From Pseudomonas sp. UBA4617 (GTDB lineage: Bacteria; Pseudomonadota; Gammaproteobacteria; Pseudomonadales; Pseudomonadaceae), in contig NZ_DGIR01000024.1 of NCBI RefSeq assembly GCF_002386445.1, positions 22,840-86,839 of the forward strand: a stretch of DNA of 64,000 nucleotides, read 5' to 3'. Below, piece by piece: positions 15,547-23,799 of this stretch (positions within the stretch are counted from its first letter, which is position 1; the number at the start of each line of letters is the position of its first letter). Below the pieces are notes generated by a model that was given only the letters and a program-made list of their open reading frames with translations, searched no databases and was not told the DNA's origin. A program made the position numbers and the translations under genes.

Positions 15547-16989
15547 ATGACCAACCTGCTGCTGTACCAGCGTATCGCCCAGCAACTGGCCGATGACATC
15601 CGTCGTGGTGTCTACCAGCCAGGCGAGCGCGTACCGTCCGTGCGCAAGATGAGCGCCCAGCTCAATGTCAGCCATGCCACGGTGCTGCAGGCCTATGCCA
15701 ACCTCGAAGACCAGGGGTTGATCCGTGCGCGGCCGCAGTCCGGCTACTATGTGCACCAGACCCCGGCCCTGACCGCGCAGACGCCGGATATTGCCCGCGT
15801 GGAGCGCCCCGGCCTGGTGACCCGCGCCAGCATCATCCAGCAGGTGCTGACCGAGGCGCGCCGCGACGGCGTGTTCCCGTTCGGCGCCGCGGTACCGCAC
15901 GTCGATTACCTGCCGGTCCGCGCCCTGCACCAGCAGATCGCCAAGGTGACGCGCTTCCATAGCCCGCGAGCCTTCAGCTACATGTTCAGCCCCGGTTTCG
16001 AACCGCTGCGCCGGCAGATCGCCATCCGCATGCGCGATGCCGGCGTGCTGGTCGACCCGCGTGAAGTGATCGTGACCCATGGTTGCGTCGATGCGCTGCA
16101 GATGTCGTTGCGCGTGTTGACCCGCCCCGGCGACCTGATCGCTGCCGAGTCGCCCACCTATTACGGCCTGCTGCAACTGGCTGACCTGTTGGGCCTGAAG
16201 GTGATCGAGATCCCCAGCGACCCGTCCACCGGCATCAGTCTCGAGGCTTTGCAACTGGCCGCCAACCAGTGGTCGATCAAGGCCTTGGTACTGACTGCGC
16301 GGCTGAGCAATCCGCTGGGCGGCACCGTCCCGGAAGAGCGGCAGAAACAGTTGCTGCGCCTGGCGTCGGACTTCGATATCCAGATCGTCGAGGACGACAT
16401 CTACGGCGAGTTGATGTTCGAGCAGGGCAAGACCAAGGCCCTGAAGGCATTCGATCGGCTGGACCGGGTGATCTACTGCTCGAGCTTTTCCAAGACCCTG
16501 TCCCCCGGCGTGCGCGTGGGCTGGATGATCGCCGGGCGCTACCAGGACGAGATCCAGCGCCTGCAAACCTTCACCACCCACTCGGCGTGCAGTGTGACGC
16601 AGATGGGCGTGGCAAGTTACCTCGAGAATGGCGGCTACGACCGGCACCTGCGTTACATTCGCCAGGAGTACCGCAAGAATCTCAGTGCCTACCAGCTGGC
16701 GGTGCAGCAACATTTCCCCGAGGGCACCCAGATGACCCGGCCGACCGGCGGGTTCATCCTGTGGGTGAGCCTGCCGGGGCGGGTCAATACCCAGGAGCTG
16801 CACGTGCGTGCGCTGGAGCAGGGTATCAGCATTGCGCCGGGGCTGATCTTCAGTAATACCGAGCAGTTCAACCACTGCATCCGCCTCAATTGCGGAATTC
16901 CGTGGAACAAGGAAGCCGAGCGTGCGGTAATTACCCTCGGGTTGCTGGCCCAGCAGTTATGCCGGGAGCCGGCGGCCGCATTTTTGTAG
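15547..16989 (+). CDS. MocR-family regulator (GntR DNA-binding domain fused to PLP aminotransferase fold)
   Basis: 480 residues from the ATG at 15547. Residues 1-75 form a GntR winged helix (DDIRRGVYQPGERVPSVRKM, then SHATVLQAYANLEDQGLI). The rest is a fold-type-I aminotransferase with the PLP lysine in SSFSKTLSPG (K316) and FDIQIVEDDIYGEL before it. The usual NPTG turn reads LSNPLGG, a common MocR variant. Such proteins are transcription regulators that sense amines, amino acids or PLP itself. It stands alone, with three operator-like repeats upstream suggesting self-control. Its target genes are not evident. Confidence 0.85.
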   Translation: MTNLLLYQRIAQQLADDIRRGVYQPGERVPSVRKMSAQLNVSHATVLQAYANLEDQGLIRARPQSGYYVHQTPALTAQTPDIARVERPGLVTRASIIQQVLTEARRDGVFPFGAAVPHVDYLPVRALHQQIAKVTRFHSPRAFSYMFSPGFEPLRRQIAIRMRDAGVLVDPREVIVTHGCVDALQMSLRVLTRPGDLIAAESPTYYGLLQLADLLGLKVIEIPSDPSTGISLEALQLAANQWSIKALVLTARLSNPLGGTVPEERQKQLLRLASDFDIQIVEDDIYGELMFEQGKTKALKAFDRLDRVIYCSSFSKTLSPGVRVGWMIAGRYQDEIQRLQTFTTHSACSVTQMGVASYLENGGYDRHLRYIRQEYRKNLSAYQLAVQQHFPEGTQMTRPTGGFILWVSLPGRVNTQELHVRALEQGISIAPGLIFSNTEQFNHCIRLNCGIPWNKEAERAVITLGLLAQQLCREPAAAFL

Positions 16990-17052
16990 GCTTGCCACGC
17001 GCCTGCGGAACAGGGAGCATACGCACTTTTACTGCCAGCCTGTCTTTTTGCC

Positions 17053-17541
17053 ATGAAAGCTCTGCGTCGTTTTGCCCTGATCCTGTGCCTTGCTCCGCTC
17101 TGCTGCCTTGGTGCAGGCCAGGCCGCGCAGGCGGCCGGCCAGGTGCAGGCGGCCCAGGTGCAGCCGGCCCAGAAGGCGCTGGCGAAGCCCGCGCAGAAGG
17201 CGGCGGCAAGCAAGGCCGCCAAAAGCAAGGCCACCAACAGCAAGGCGAAGCCCGCCCGCAAGCCGGTGAGCAAGGCCGTGGCCAAGCCGCTGCCCAAGGC
17301 CAGGCTCGATCTCAGCCTGCCCGCCGATATGGTCGACAGGCTGGAACCGGAGGTTGGTGACCCTTCGCCGATCCAGCGCCGCAAGCCCTTGCTGCCACCG
17401 CTGTTTACGGAAAAGCCAGAGGCCGACAGCCCGTTCCAGCTCAATGGCCGGTTGATCAACAACGAAATGCAGCTACAGCTGCGCAATGACAGCCGTCGTG
17501 ACGTGGAAGGGGCGGCGATCGATTTCGAGTTCCGCCAGTAG
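17053..17541 (+). CDS. Exported Ala/Lys/Pro-rich protein of unknown function
   Basis: 162 residues. A signal peptide (residues 1-27, ending QAAQAAG) leads into a low-complexity basic linker made of A, K, P, Q and S (residues 28-95). This resembles the linker of initiation factor 2, and such proteins are sometimes misnamed for it. The last 60 residues are more ordinary and end with a beta-like stretch (FQLNGRLINNEMQLQLR). No catalytic motif is seen. The linker could bind nucleic acid or polyanionic envelope material. A TGGCAC/GTGCCA hairpin near 17573-17592 follows the gene. Confidence 0.6.
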   Translation: MKALRRFALILCLAPLCCLGAGQAAQAAGQVQAAQVQPAQKALAKPAQKAAASKAAKSKATNSKAKPARKPVSKAVAKPLPKARLDLSLPADMVDRLEPEVGDPSPIQRRKPLLPPLFTEKPEADSPFQLNGRLINNEMQLQLRNDSRRDVEGAAIDFEFRQ

Positions 17542-17670
17542 CCAGTAACTGACTGCCGGGTCATGGCACATTTCATCGTGCCAGCAATTTCAAACGACTG
17601 TTTGAGCGGTTAATATCCAGGGACGTTCGTCCCGTTTTGTTCCAGGGAGTCCTGATCTTGGTGAGTTGCC

Positions 17671-17925
17671 ATGAAGTGCCGTGAGGGTTGCGGTGCCTGC
17701 TGCATTGCCCCGTCCATCAGCTCTGCGATGCCGCGCATGCCCAATGGCAAACCGGCTGGCGAGCGCTGCCTGCACCTGACCGCCGACAACCTCTGCGACC
17801 TGTTCGGCAAGCCCGAGCGGCCCGCGGTGTGCGGCGGTTTCCAGGCGGATATCGAGGTATGCGGCAACGACCGTGACGAGGCGATCAGGATTCTTGGCTG
17901 GTGGGAGCAGATGACGGCGGCATAA
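17671..17925 (+). CDS. YkgJ-family cysteine-cluster protein
   Basis: 84 residues, cytoplasmic. Eight Cys residues are arranged as in the YkgJ zinc/iron-chelating family: CREGCGACC at the N-terminus, then C at GERCLHL, DNLCDLF and AVCGGF. The signature stretch LTADNLCDLFGKPERPAVCGGF is typical. The family is thought to bind metal and has no settled biochemical role; in some relatives it is linked to Fe-S cluster stability. The start at 17671 is supported by conservation from the first Cys. The next gene begins 28 bases later. Confidence 0.8.
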   Translation: MKCREGCGACCIAPSISSAMPRMPNGKPAGERCLHLTADNLCDLFGKPERPAVCGGFQADIEVCGNDRDEAIRILGWWEQMTAA

Positions 17926-17953
17926 GGCTGGATCTTCGACAACAAGGATAAAC

Positions 17954-18562
17954 ATGATGAGACCGTTCAAGCGTATTGCACTGCTGTGTGGCATGGGTGT
18001 TCTGCTGGCCCCTGTGGCCTGGGCCGAGAACTGGCAGGTGGCCAAGGATGAGGAGGGGATCAAGGTATCGCTCAGCGAAGTGGCCGGCTCCAAGTACAAG
18101 GCTTACCGCGGGGTGACCCTGATCAAGGCGCCGTTGGCCAAGGTGCAGGCGCTGCAGGAGGATGTGGTCGGGGCCTGCGCTTGGATTCACGAATGCAAGA
18201 CGCAGAAAGTGCTCAAGCAGGAAGGTGACCAGGTCTGGACCTATACCCAGTTCAATACGCCATGGCCGGTGACCCCGCGCGATTCGGTACTGCGCGTGAC
18301 CACGGTCAGGGAGGCTGACGGCAGCCTGACCCGCAAGCTGGTCGAAGAGCCGACCTACGTTCCGCAAGAGAAGGGCTTCGTGCGGGTGGCCAAGGTCGAA
18401 GGGTTCTGGAAGCTGGTGCCCAAGGGCGACAGCACCGAAGTCACTTACCAGGTGCACACCGAACCGGGTGGCAGCGTGCCGGCGATGGTGGCCAACAAGT
18501 TCGTGGTGGATGCCCCGTTCAATACCCTGAAAGGGTTGCGCGAGCGGGCTGAGAAAAACTGA
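17954..18562 (+). CDS. Exported START-domain protein
   Basis: 202 residues with a signal peptide (residues 1-24, cleavage near AWAEN). The mature part fits a START/SRPBCC lipid-binding fold: the YKAYRGVTLIKAPLAKVQAL segment, the NTPWPVTPRDSV motif and the C-terminal helix in VPAMVANKFVVDAPFNTLKG are typical of START-like proteins in pseudomonads. A periplasmic hydrophobic-ligand carrier is the likely role; the ligand is unknown. AAGGA precedes the ATG. The gene converges with gltA across a terminator. Confidence 0.78.
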   Translation: MMRPFKRIALLCGMGVLLAPVAWAENWQVAKDEEGIKVSLSEVAGSKYKAYRGVTLIKAPLAKVQALQEDVVGACAWIHECKTQKVLKQEGDQVWTYTQFNTPWPVTPRDSVLRVTTVREADGSLTRKLVEEPTYVPQEKGFVRVAKVEGFWKLVPKGDSTEVTYQVHTEPGGSVPAMVANKFVVDAPFNTLKGLRERAEKN

Positions 18563-18572
18563 CAGCTTGTGC

Positions 18573-18608
18573 CTGGCCTCTTCACGGGCTCGCCGGCGAA
18601 GAGGCCAG
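18573..18608. repeat. Degenerate REP-like palindrome
   Basis: GGCCTCTTC and its inverse GAAGAGGCC flank a GC-rich centre. This is the outer part of the P. putida REP unit seen intact at 53374-53467, here as one short, altered hairpin. Confidence 0.45.
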
Positions 18609-18627
18609 GGCAAGAACGGCAATAAAA

Positions 18628-18649
18628 AAGGCTGCCCGAGGGCAGCCTT
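18628..18649. terminator. Bidirectional terminator between the START gene and gltA
   Basis: AAGGCTGCCC / GGGCAGCCTT stem preceded by a run of A, which reads as a T run on the minus strand. It is therefore strongest as the terminator of gltA and also follows the START-domain gene. Confidence 0.85.
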
Positions 18650-18670
18650 CTTGCGTTCGGCTATCGAGGC

Positions 18671-19960
18671 TTACTTGCGGTCCTGCAGTGCAACGATGTC
18701 GCGCTTCTGCTCGCCGGTGTACAGCTGGCGCGGGCGGCCGATCTTGTACGGGCTGGAGAGCATTTCTTTCCAGTGCGAGATCCAGCCCACGGTACGTGCC
18801 AGGGCGAAGATCACGGTGAACATGCTGGTCGGAATGCCGATCGCCTTGAGGATGATCCCCGAATAGAAGTCGACGTTCGGGTACAGCGAGCGCTCGATGA
18901 AGTACGGATCGGTCAGGGCGATCTCTTCCAGGCGCATGGCCAGTTCCAGCTGCGGGTCGTTCTTGATGCCCAGTTCGCGCAGCACTTCGTCGCAGGTCTG
19001 CTTCATCACGGTGGCGCGCGGGTCGCGGTTCTTGTACACGCGGTGGCCGAAGCCCATGAGCTTGAACGGGTCGTTCTTGTCCTTGGCCTTGGCGATGAAC
19101 TTGTCGATGTTCGAGACATCGCCGATTTCATCGAGCATGGTCAGCACCGCTTCGTTGGCACCGCCGTGGGCCGGGCCCCACAGTGCAGCGATACCGGCGG
19201 CGATACAGGCGAACGGGTTGGCGCCCGACGAACCGGCCAGGCGCACGGTGGAGGTGGAGGCGTTCTGCTCATGGTCGGCATGGAGGATGAAGATCCGGTC
19301 CATCGCCTTGGCCAGCACCGGGCTGATCGGCTTGATCTCGCACGGGGTGTTGAACATCATGTGCAGGAAGTTTTCCGCGTACGACAGGTCGTTGCGCGGG
19401 TACATCATCGGCTGGCCCATGGAGTACTTGTACACCATCGCGGCCAGGGTCGGCATCTTGGCGACCAGGCGCACCGCGGAAATCTCGCGGTGTTGCGGGT
19501 TATTGATGTCCAGGGAGTCGTGATAGAACGCCGACAGGGCGCCGACCACGCCGCACATCACCGCCATCGGGTGGGCGTCGCGGCGGAAGCCGTTGAAGAA
19601 GGACTTCAGCTGCTCGTGAACCATGGTGTGGTTCTTCACGGTGCTGACGAACTGGGCCTTCTGCTCGGCATTCGGCAGTTCGCCGTTGAGCAGCAGGTAG
19701 CAGGTTTCGAGGTAGTCGGACTTTTCGGCGAGCTGCTCGATCGGGTAGCCGCGGTGCAGCAGAATACCCTGGTCGCCGTCAATGTAGGTGATCTTCGACT
19801 CGCACGAGGCGGTCGCCATGAACCCAGGGTCGAAGGTGAAGTGACCAGTGGCCCCCAACCCGCGGACGTCGATTACATCAGGACCAACGGTGCCGGTTAA
19901 AATGGGCAGCTCGACGGGGGCAGCGCCCTCGATGACCAACTGCGCTTTTTTGTCAGCCAT
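18671..19960 (-). CDS. gltA: Citrate synthase
   Basis: Condenses oxaloacetate and acetyl-CoA to citrate, the entry step of the TCA cycle. 429 residues, the length of the NADH-sensitive hexameric Gram-negative type. Active-site regions are present: LHADHEQNAST, MGFGHRVYKNRDPRA and NVDFYSGIILKAIGIP. AGGAGG lies upstream of the ATG. It diverges from the sdh-suc operon; its promoter reads TTGACT-N16-TATAGT, about 60 bases upstream. Confidence 0.97.
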   Translation of the reverse strand: MADKKAQLVIEGAAPVELPILTGTVGPDVIDVRGLGATGHFTFDPGFMATASCESKITYIDGDQGILLHRGYPIEQLAEKSDYLETCYLLLNGELPNAEQKAQFVSTVKNHTMVHEQLKSFFNGFRRDAHPMAVMCGVVGALSAFYHDSLDINNPQHREISAVRLVAKMPTLAAMVYKYSMGQPMMYPRNDLSYAENFLHMMFNTPCEIKPISPVLAKAMDRIFILHADHEQNASTSTVRLAGSSGANPFACIAAGIAALWGPAHGGANEAVLTMLDEIGDVSNIDKFIAKAKDKNDPFKLMGFGHRVYKNRDPRATVMKQTCDEVLRELGIKNDPQLELAMRLEEIALTDPYFIERSLYPNVDFYSGIILKAIGIPTSMFTVIFALARTVGWISHWKEMLSSPYKIGRPRQLYTGEQKRDIVALQDRK

Positions 19961-20018
19961 GTGGCCTCCTATTAATGCTTGAAATCATCAGACAGACCCC
20001 CCACGCAGGGCCCGCACC

Positions 20019-20046
20019 ACTATAGAGGGATAAATTCAGAAGTCAA
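20019..20046 (-). promoter_or_regulatory. Sigma-70 promoter for gltA
   Basis: Minus strand: TTGACT (20046-20041), 16-base spacer, TATAGT (20024-20019). Confidence 0.75.
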
Positions 20047-20160
20047 TTTGCCTAAAGGCTTGTTGAAACAGGCATTGAGGCCTGGTTTTTCGCGAAATTC
20101 TCGCCCATTTACGCCTTTTCCCCATTAAAGGCAATGCGCTATTTGGGCTACCCCGTCACG

Positions 20161-20189
20161 TTGTCATAAGCAGCCTAACTGTCTATACT
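20161..20189 (+). promoter_or_regulatory. Sigma-70 promoter for sdhCDAB
   Basis: TTGTCA (20161-20166), 17-base spacer, TATACT (20184-20189), giving a leader of about 115 bases before sdhC. Between the two back-to-back promoters (20047-20160) I see no further recognisable site. Confidence 0.72.
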
Positions 20190-20312
20190 CGCAACCCGAC
20201 CGCCAGGGGCTTGCAAGCCCGAACTGCTGGGGGTCGCCGTTCCCTGGGTGGTGGGTACCTGACCAGTACACTTACCAACAACTTTGCCCTGATTCGCTAG
20301 GGGCTCTTCAGT

Positions 20313-20699
20313 GTGAAAAAAGCCGTGAAAAGCCAACGACCTGTAAACCTAGACCTAAGGACCATCAAGCTCCCCGTCACTGCGTACACGTCCATCCTGC
20401 ACCGTATCTCCGGCGTCATCCTGTTCCTCGGCCTTGCCATCATGCTTTATGCACTGGGCAAATCGCTGGGTTCCGAGGAAGGCTTCGGTGAGGTGAAGGC
20501 GTGTCTGACCAGTCCGCTGGCCAAGTTCGTGACCTGGGGCCTGCTGTCCGCCCTGCTTTATCACCTCGTGGCAGGTGTACGTCACCTGATCATGGACATG
20601 GGTATCGGTGAGACGCTGGAAGGCGGCAAGCTGGGCTCGAAAATCGTGATCGTCATCTCCGTGGTGCTGATCGTTCTGGTGGGAGTTTGGGTATGGTAA
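20313..20699 (+). CDS. sdhC: Succinate dehydrogenase cytochrome b556 subunit
   Basis: One of two membrane anchors of complex II, which bind haem b and ubiquinone. About 124-128 residues with three membrane helices. Family motifs: QRPVNLDLRTIKLPVTAYTS at the start, SILHRISG (quinone/haem region) and LYHLVAGVRHL with the haem histidine. Both possible starts are GTG codons (20313 and 20325); the second gives a product beginning KSQRPVN, closer to other pseudomonads. It overlaps sdhD by seven bases. Confidence 0.93.
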   Translation: MKKAVKSQRPVNLDLRTIKLPVTAYTSILHRISGVILFLGLAIMLYALGKSLGSEEGFGEVKACLTSPLAKFVTWGLLSALLYHLVAGVRHLIMDMGIGETLEGGKLGSKIVIVISVVLIVLVGVWVW

Positions 20700-21061
20700 C
20701 CAATGTCACGAACCTGTCGCGTTCGGGTCTCTATGACTGGATGGCGCAGCGCGTTTCTGCGGTCGTTCTCGCGGCTTACTTCCTGTTCCTGATCGGCTAC
20801 GTGGTCGCCCACCCAGGCATCGACTACACCCAGTGGCATGGTCTGTTCTCCAACAACGCGATGCGGATCTTCAGTCTGCTGGCCCTCGTTGCCCTGGGCG
20901 CTCACGCCTGGGTCGGCATGTGGACCATCGCCACCGACTACCTGACGCCAATGTCGTTCGGCAAGTCGGCAACTGCGATTCGTTTCCTGTTCCAGGCGGT
21001 ATGCGGCGTTGCGATGTTCGCTTACTTCGTCTGGGGTGTGCAGATTCTCTGGGGTATCTGA
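20693..21061 (+). CDS. sdhD: Succinate dehydrogenase hydrophobic membrane anchor
   Basis: The second anchor of complex II: 122 residues with three membrane helices. The GLYDWMAQRVSAVVLAAYF segment and the haem/quinone helix ALGAHAWVGMWTIATDYL identify it. The ATG at 20693 lies inside the end of sdhC (frame-shifted overlap), which couples their translation. An upstream TTG at 20687 is possible but less likely. sdhA begins three bases after the stop. Confidence 0.92.
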   Translation: MVTNVTNLSRSGLYDWMAQRVSAVVLAAYFLFLIGYVVAHPGIDYTQWHGLFSNNAMRIFSLLALVALGAHAWVGMWTIATDYLTPMSFGKSATAIRFLFQAVCGVAMFAYFVWGVQILWGI

Positions 21062-21064
21062 TCC

Positions 21065-22837
21065 ATGGCTAGCATTCCAACCATTTCTTTCGACGCCATC
21101 ATCATCGGTGGCGGCGGTGCCGGCATGCGCGCTGCGCTGCAGCTGGCCCAAGGCGGCCACAAGACCGCCGTGGTCACCAAGGTCTTCCCGACCCGTTCGC
21201 ACACTGTATCCGCCCAGGGCGGCATCACCTGCGCCATCGCTTCGGCCGACCCGAACGACGACTGGCGCTGGCACATGTACGATACCGTCAAGGGCTCCGA
21301 CTACATCGGTGACCAGGACGCTATCGAATACATGTGTCAGGAAGGCCCGGCTGCGGTCTTCGAACTGGACCACATGGGCCTGCCGTTCTCGCGTACCGAA
21401 ACCGGCCGTATCTACCAGCGTCCATTCGGTGGCCAGTCCAAGGACTTCGGTAAAGGCGGCCAGGCTGCCCGCACCTGCGCCGCGTCCGACCGTACCGGTC
21501 ACGCGCTGCTGCACACCCTGTACCAGGGCAACCTGAAAGCCGGCACCACCTTCCTCAACGAGTACTACGCCGTAGACCTGGTGAAAAACCAGGACGGCGC
21601 ATTCGTGGGTGTGATCGCGATCTGCATCGAAACCGGCGAAACCCTGTACATCAAGTCCAAGGCCACCGTACTGGCCACTGGCGGTGCCGGCCGTATCTAT
21701 GCCTCCACCACCAACGCCCTGATCAACACCGGTGACGGCGTGGGCATGGCCCTGCGTGCCGGCGTGCCGGTGCAGGACATCGAAATGTGGCAGTTCCACC
21801 CGACCGGCATCGCCGGCGCCGGTGTACTGGTCACCGAAGGTTGCCGCGGTGAAGGTGGCTACCTGATCAACGCCCACGGCGAGCGCTTCATGGAGCGTTA
21901 CGCGCCGAACGCCAAAGACCTGGCCGGCCGCGACGTGGTCGCCCGTTCCATGGTCAAGGAAATCATCGCCGGCAACGGCGTGGGCCCGAACAAGGACCAC
22001 GTACTGCTGAAGCTGGACCACCTGGGCGAGGAAGTGCTGCACAGCCGCCTGCCAGGTATCTGCGAACTGTCCAAGACCTTCGCCCACGTCGACCCGGTGG
22101 TCGCGCCGGTACCGGTCATCCCGACCTGCCACTACATGATGGGCGGCGTCGCCACCAACATCCACGGCCAGGCCATCACCATGGACGCCGAAGGCAACGA
22201 CCAGATCATTCCTGGCCTGTTTGCCGTAGGTGAAGTGGCGTGCGTATCGGTGCACGGTGCCAACCGCCTGGGCGGCAACTCGCTGCTCGACCTGGTGGTG
22301 TTCGGCCGTGCTGCCGGCCTGCACCTGGAGAAGGCGCTGACCGAAGGCGTGGAATACCGCGACGCCAGCGACACCGACGTCGATGTTGCTTTGAACCGCC
22401 TGAACAAGCTGAACGAGCGCACCACCGGTGAAGACGTTGCCAGCCTGAAGCGCGAGCTGCAGAGCTGCATGCAGAACTACTTCGGTGTGTTCCGTACCGG
22501 CGAATACATGCAGAAGGGTATCGAGCAGCTGGCCGGTCTGCGTGACCGTATCGCCAACGTCAAGATCAACGACAAGTCCAAGGCCTTCAACACCGCGCGT
22601 ATCGAGGCCCTGGAGCTGCAGAACCTGCTGGAAGTCGCCGAAGCTACCGCCATCGCGGCCGAAGCCCGTAAAGAGTCCCGCGGCGCTCACGCCCGTGAAG
22701 ACTACGAAGACCGTGACGACGAAAACTGGCTGTGCCACACCCTGTACTACCCGGGTGAGAAGCGCGTCGCCAAGCGTGGCGTCAACTTTGCGCCGAAGAC
22801 TGTTCCAGCCTTCGAACCAAAAGTCCGGACTTACTAA
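21065..22837 (+). CDS. sdhA: Succinate dehydrogenase flavoprotein subunit
   Basis: The catalytic subunit of complex II (590 residues), oxidising succinate to fumarate with covalently bound FAD. The FAD motif is FDAIIIGGGGAGMRAALQLA. The histidine that carries the FAD lies in TRSHTVSAQGGI. Substrate-site segments include QFHPTGIAGAGVLVTEG and the Arg in GANRLGGNSLLDLVVFGRAA. The C-terminus (RGAHAREDYEDRDDENW) is standard. Third gene of sdhCDAB. Confidence 0.97.
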   Translation: MASIPTISFDAIIIGGGGAGMRAALQLAQGGHKTAVVTKVFPTRSHTVSAQGGITCAIASADPNDDWRWHMYDTVKGSDYIGDQDAIEYMCQEGPAAVFELDHMGLPFSRTETGRIYQRPFGGQSKDFGKGGQAARTCAASDRTGHALLHTLYQGNLKAGTTFLNEYYAVDLVKNQDGAFVGVIAICIETGETLYIKSKATVLATGGAGRIYASTTNALINTGDGVGMALRAGVPVQDIEMWQFHPTGIAGAGVLVTEGCRGEGGYLINAHGERFMERYAPNAKDLAGRDVVARSMVKEIIAGNGVGPNKDHVLLKLDHLGEEVLHSRLPGICELSKTFAHVDPVVAPVPVIPTCHYMMGGVATNIHGQAITMDAEGNDQIIPGLFAVGEVACVSVHGANRLGGNSLLDLVVFGRAAGLHLEKALTEGVEYRDASDTDVDVALNRLNKLNERTTGEDVASLKRELQSCMQNYFGVFRTGEYMQKGIEQLAGLRDRIANVKINDKSKAFNTARIEALELQNLLEVAEATAIAAEARKESRGAHAREDYEDRDDENWLCHTLYYPGEKRVAKRGVNFAPKTVPAFEPKVRTY

Positions 22838-22848
22838 GGGTGGCCGCT

Positions 22849-23553
22849 ATGTTGCAAGTCGAAGTTTATCGTTACAACCCGGACACCGATTCCGCGCCGA
22901 AAATGCAGACCTTCCAGGTCGATACCGGCGGCAAGGACCTGATGGTGCTGGATGTGCTGGCATTGATCAAAGAGCAGGACGAAGGGTTCTCCTACCGTCG
23001 CTCGTGCCGTGAAGGCGTTTGCGGTTCCGATGGCATGAACATCAACGGCAAGAACGGCCTGGCCTGCATCACCCCGCTGTCGGCGGTGGTGAAGGGTAAC
23101 AAGCTGATCCTGCGTCCGCTGCCAGGCCTGCCGGTCATTCGTGACCTGGTCGTCGACATGAGCATCTTCTACAAGCAGTACGAGAAGGTGAAGCCGTTCC
23201 TGCAGAACGACACTCCGGCGCCAGCTATCGAGCGTCTGCAGTCGCCGGAAGACCGCGACAAGCTGGACGGCCTGTACGAGTGCATCCTGTGCGCTTGCTG
23301 CTCGACTTCCTGCCCGTCGTTCTGGTGGAACCCGGACAAGTTCCTGGGCCCCGCTGCACTGCTGCAGGCCTATCGCTTCCTGGCCGACAGCCGCGATACC
23401 AAGACCCAGGAGCGCCTGGCGTCCCTGGATGACCCGTTCAGCGTATTCCGCTGCCGCGGGATCATGAACTGCGTCAACGTTTGCCCTAAAGGTCTGAACC
23501 CGACCAAGGCAATCGGGCACGTACGTAACATGCTGCTGCAAAGCGGCACCTGA
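22849..23553 (+). CDS. sdhB: Succinate dehydrogenase iron-sulfur subunit
   Basis: Carries electrons from the flavin to ubiquinone through three Fe-S clusters. 234 residues from the ATG at 22849 (AAGGGTGG upstream); a GTG at 22840 would add three residues. Cluster ligands: SCREGVCGSDGMNINGKNGL with the next Cys for 2Fe-2S, CILCACCSTSCP for 4Fe-4S, and CRGIMNCVNVCPKGLNP for 3Fe-4S/4Fe-4S. Followed by a 246-base structured gap before sucA. Confidence 0.96.
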   Translation: MLQVEVYRYNPDTDSAPKMQTFQVDTGGKDLMVLDVLALIKEQDEGFSYRRSCREGVCGSDGMNINGKNGLACITPLSAVVKGNKLILRPLPGLPVIRDLVVDMSIFYKQYEKVKPFLQNDTPAPAIERLQSPEDRDKLDGLYECILCACCSTSCPSFWWNPDKFLGPAALLQAYRFLADSRDTKTQERLASLDDPFSVFRCRGIMNCVNVCPKGLNPTKAIGHVRNMLLQSGT

Positions 23554-23565
23554 TACAAAGCGTTG

Positions 23566-23799
23566 TACCTGCAGTAAGCCGAGGTGCGGGTGGTGAGCCC
23601 GCACCGAGGTAAAACCCGAACAAGGGCCCACAAAGCCTGCGTTCATTACCTATGAAGATATGAGACCAGCAGGGGCTTTCCGGGCTGGTACCCGGAAAAT
23701 CAGCAGGATCCAAGTGGCGTGGTTCAGTCGCTGTGTTCGGACTTTTCCAGGTTTGCTGTGGCTCTCGCCGATCAGTCCCCTAACCGAGGGTGACCAAGC
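23566..23799 (+). ncRNA. Structured leader of sucA (candidate sucA-II RNA motif)
   Basis: The 246-base gap between sdhB and sucA contains two solid hairpins: GGTGCGGG/CCCGCACC (23583-23590 with 23598-23605) and TTTCCGGG/CCCGGAAA (23677-23684 with 23691-23698). A conserved RNA named sucA-II has been described upstream of sucA in Pseudomonadales. Position fits; I cannot check the consensus here. It may be a cis-regulatory element for 2-oxoglutarate dehydrogenase. Confidence 0.5.

Noticed and set aside
20582..22738. A 718-codon minus-strand frame opposite sdhD-sdhA
   Set aside because: Antisense shadow of sdhD and sdhA with biased composition and no ribosome site.
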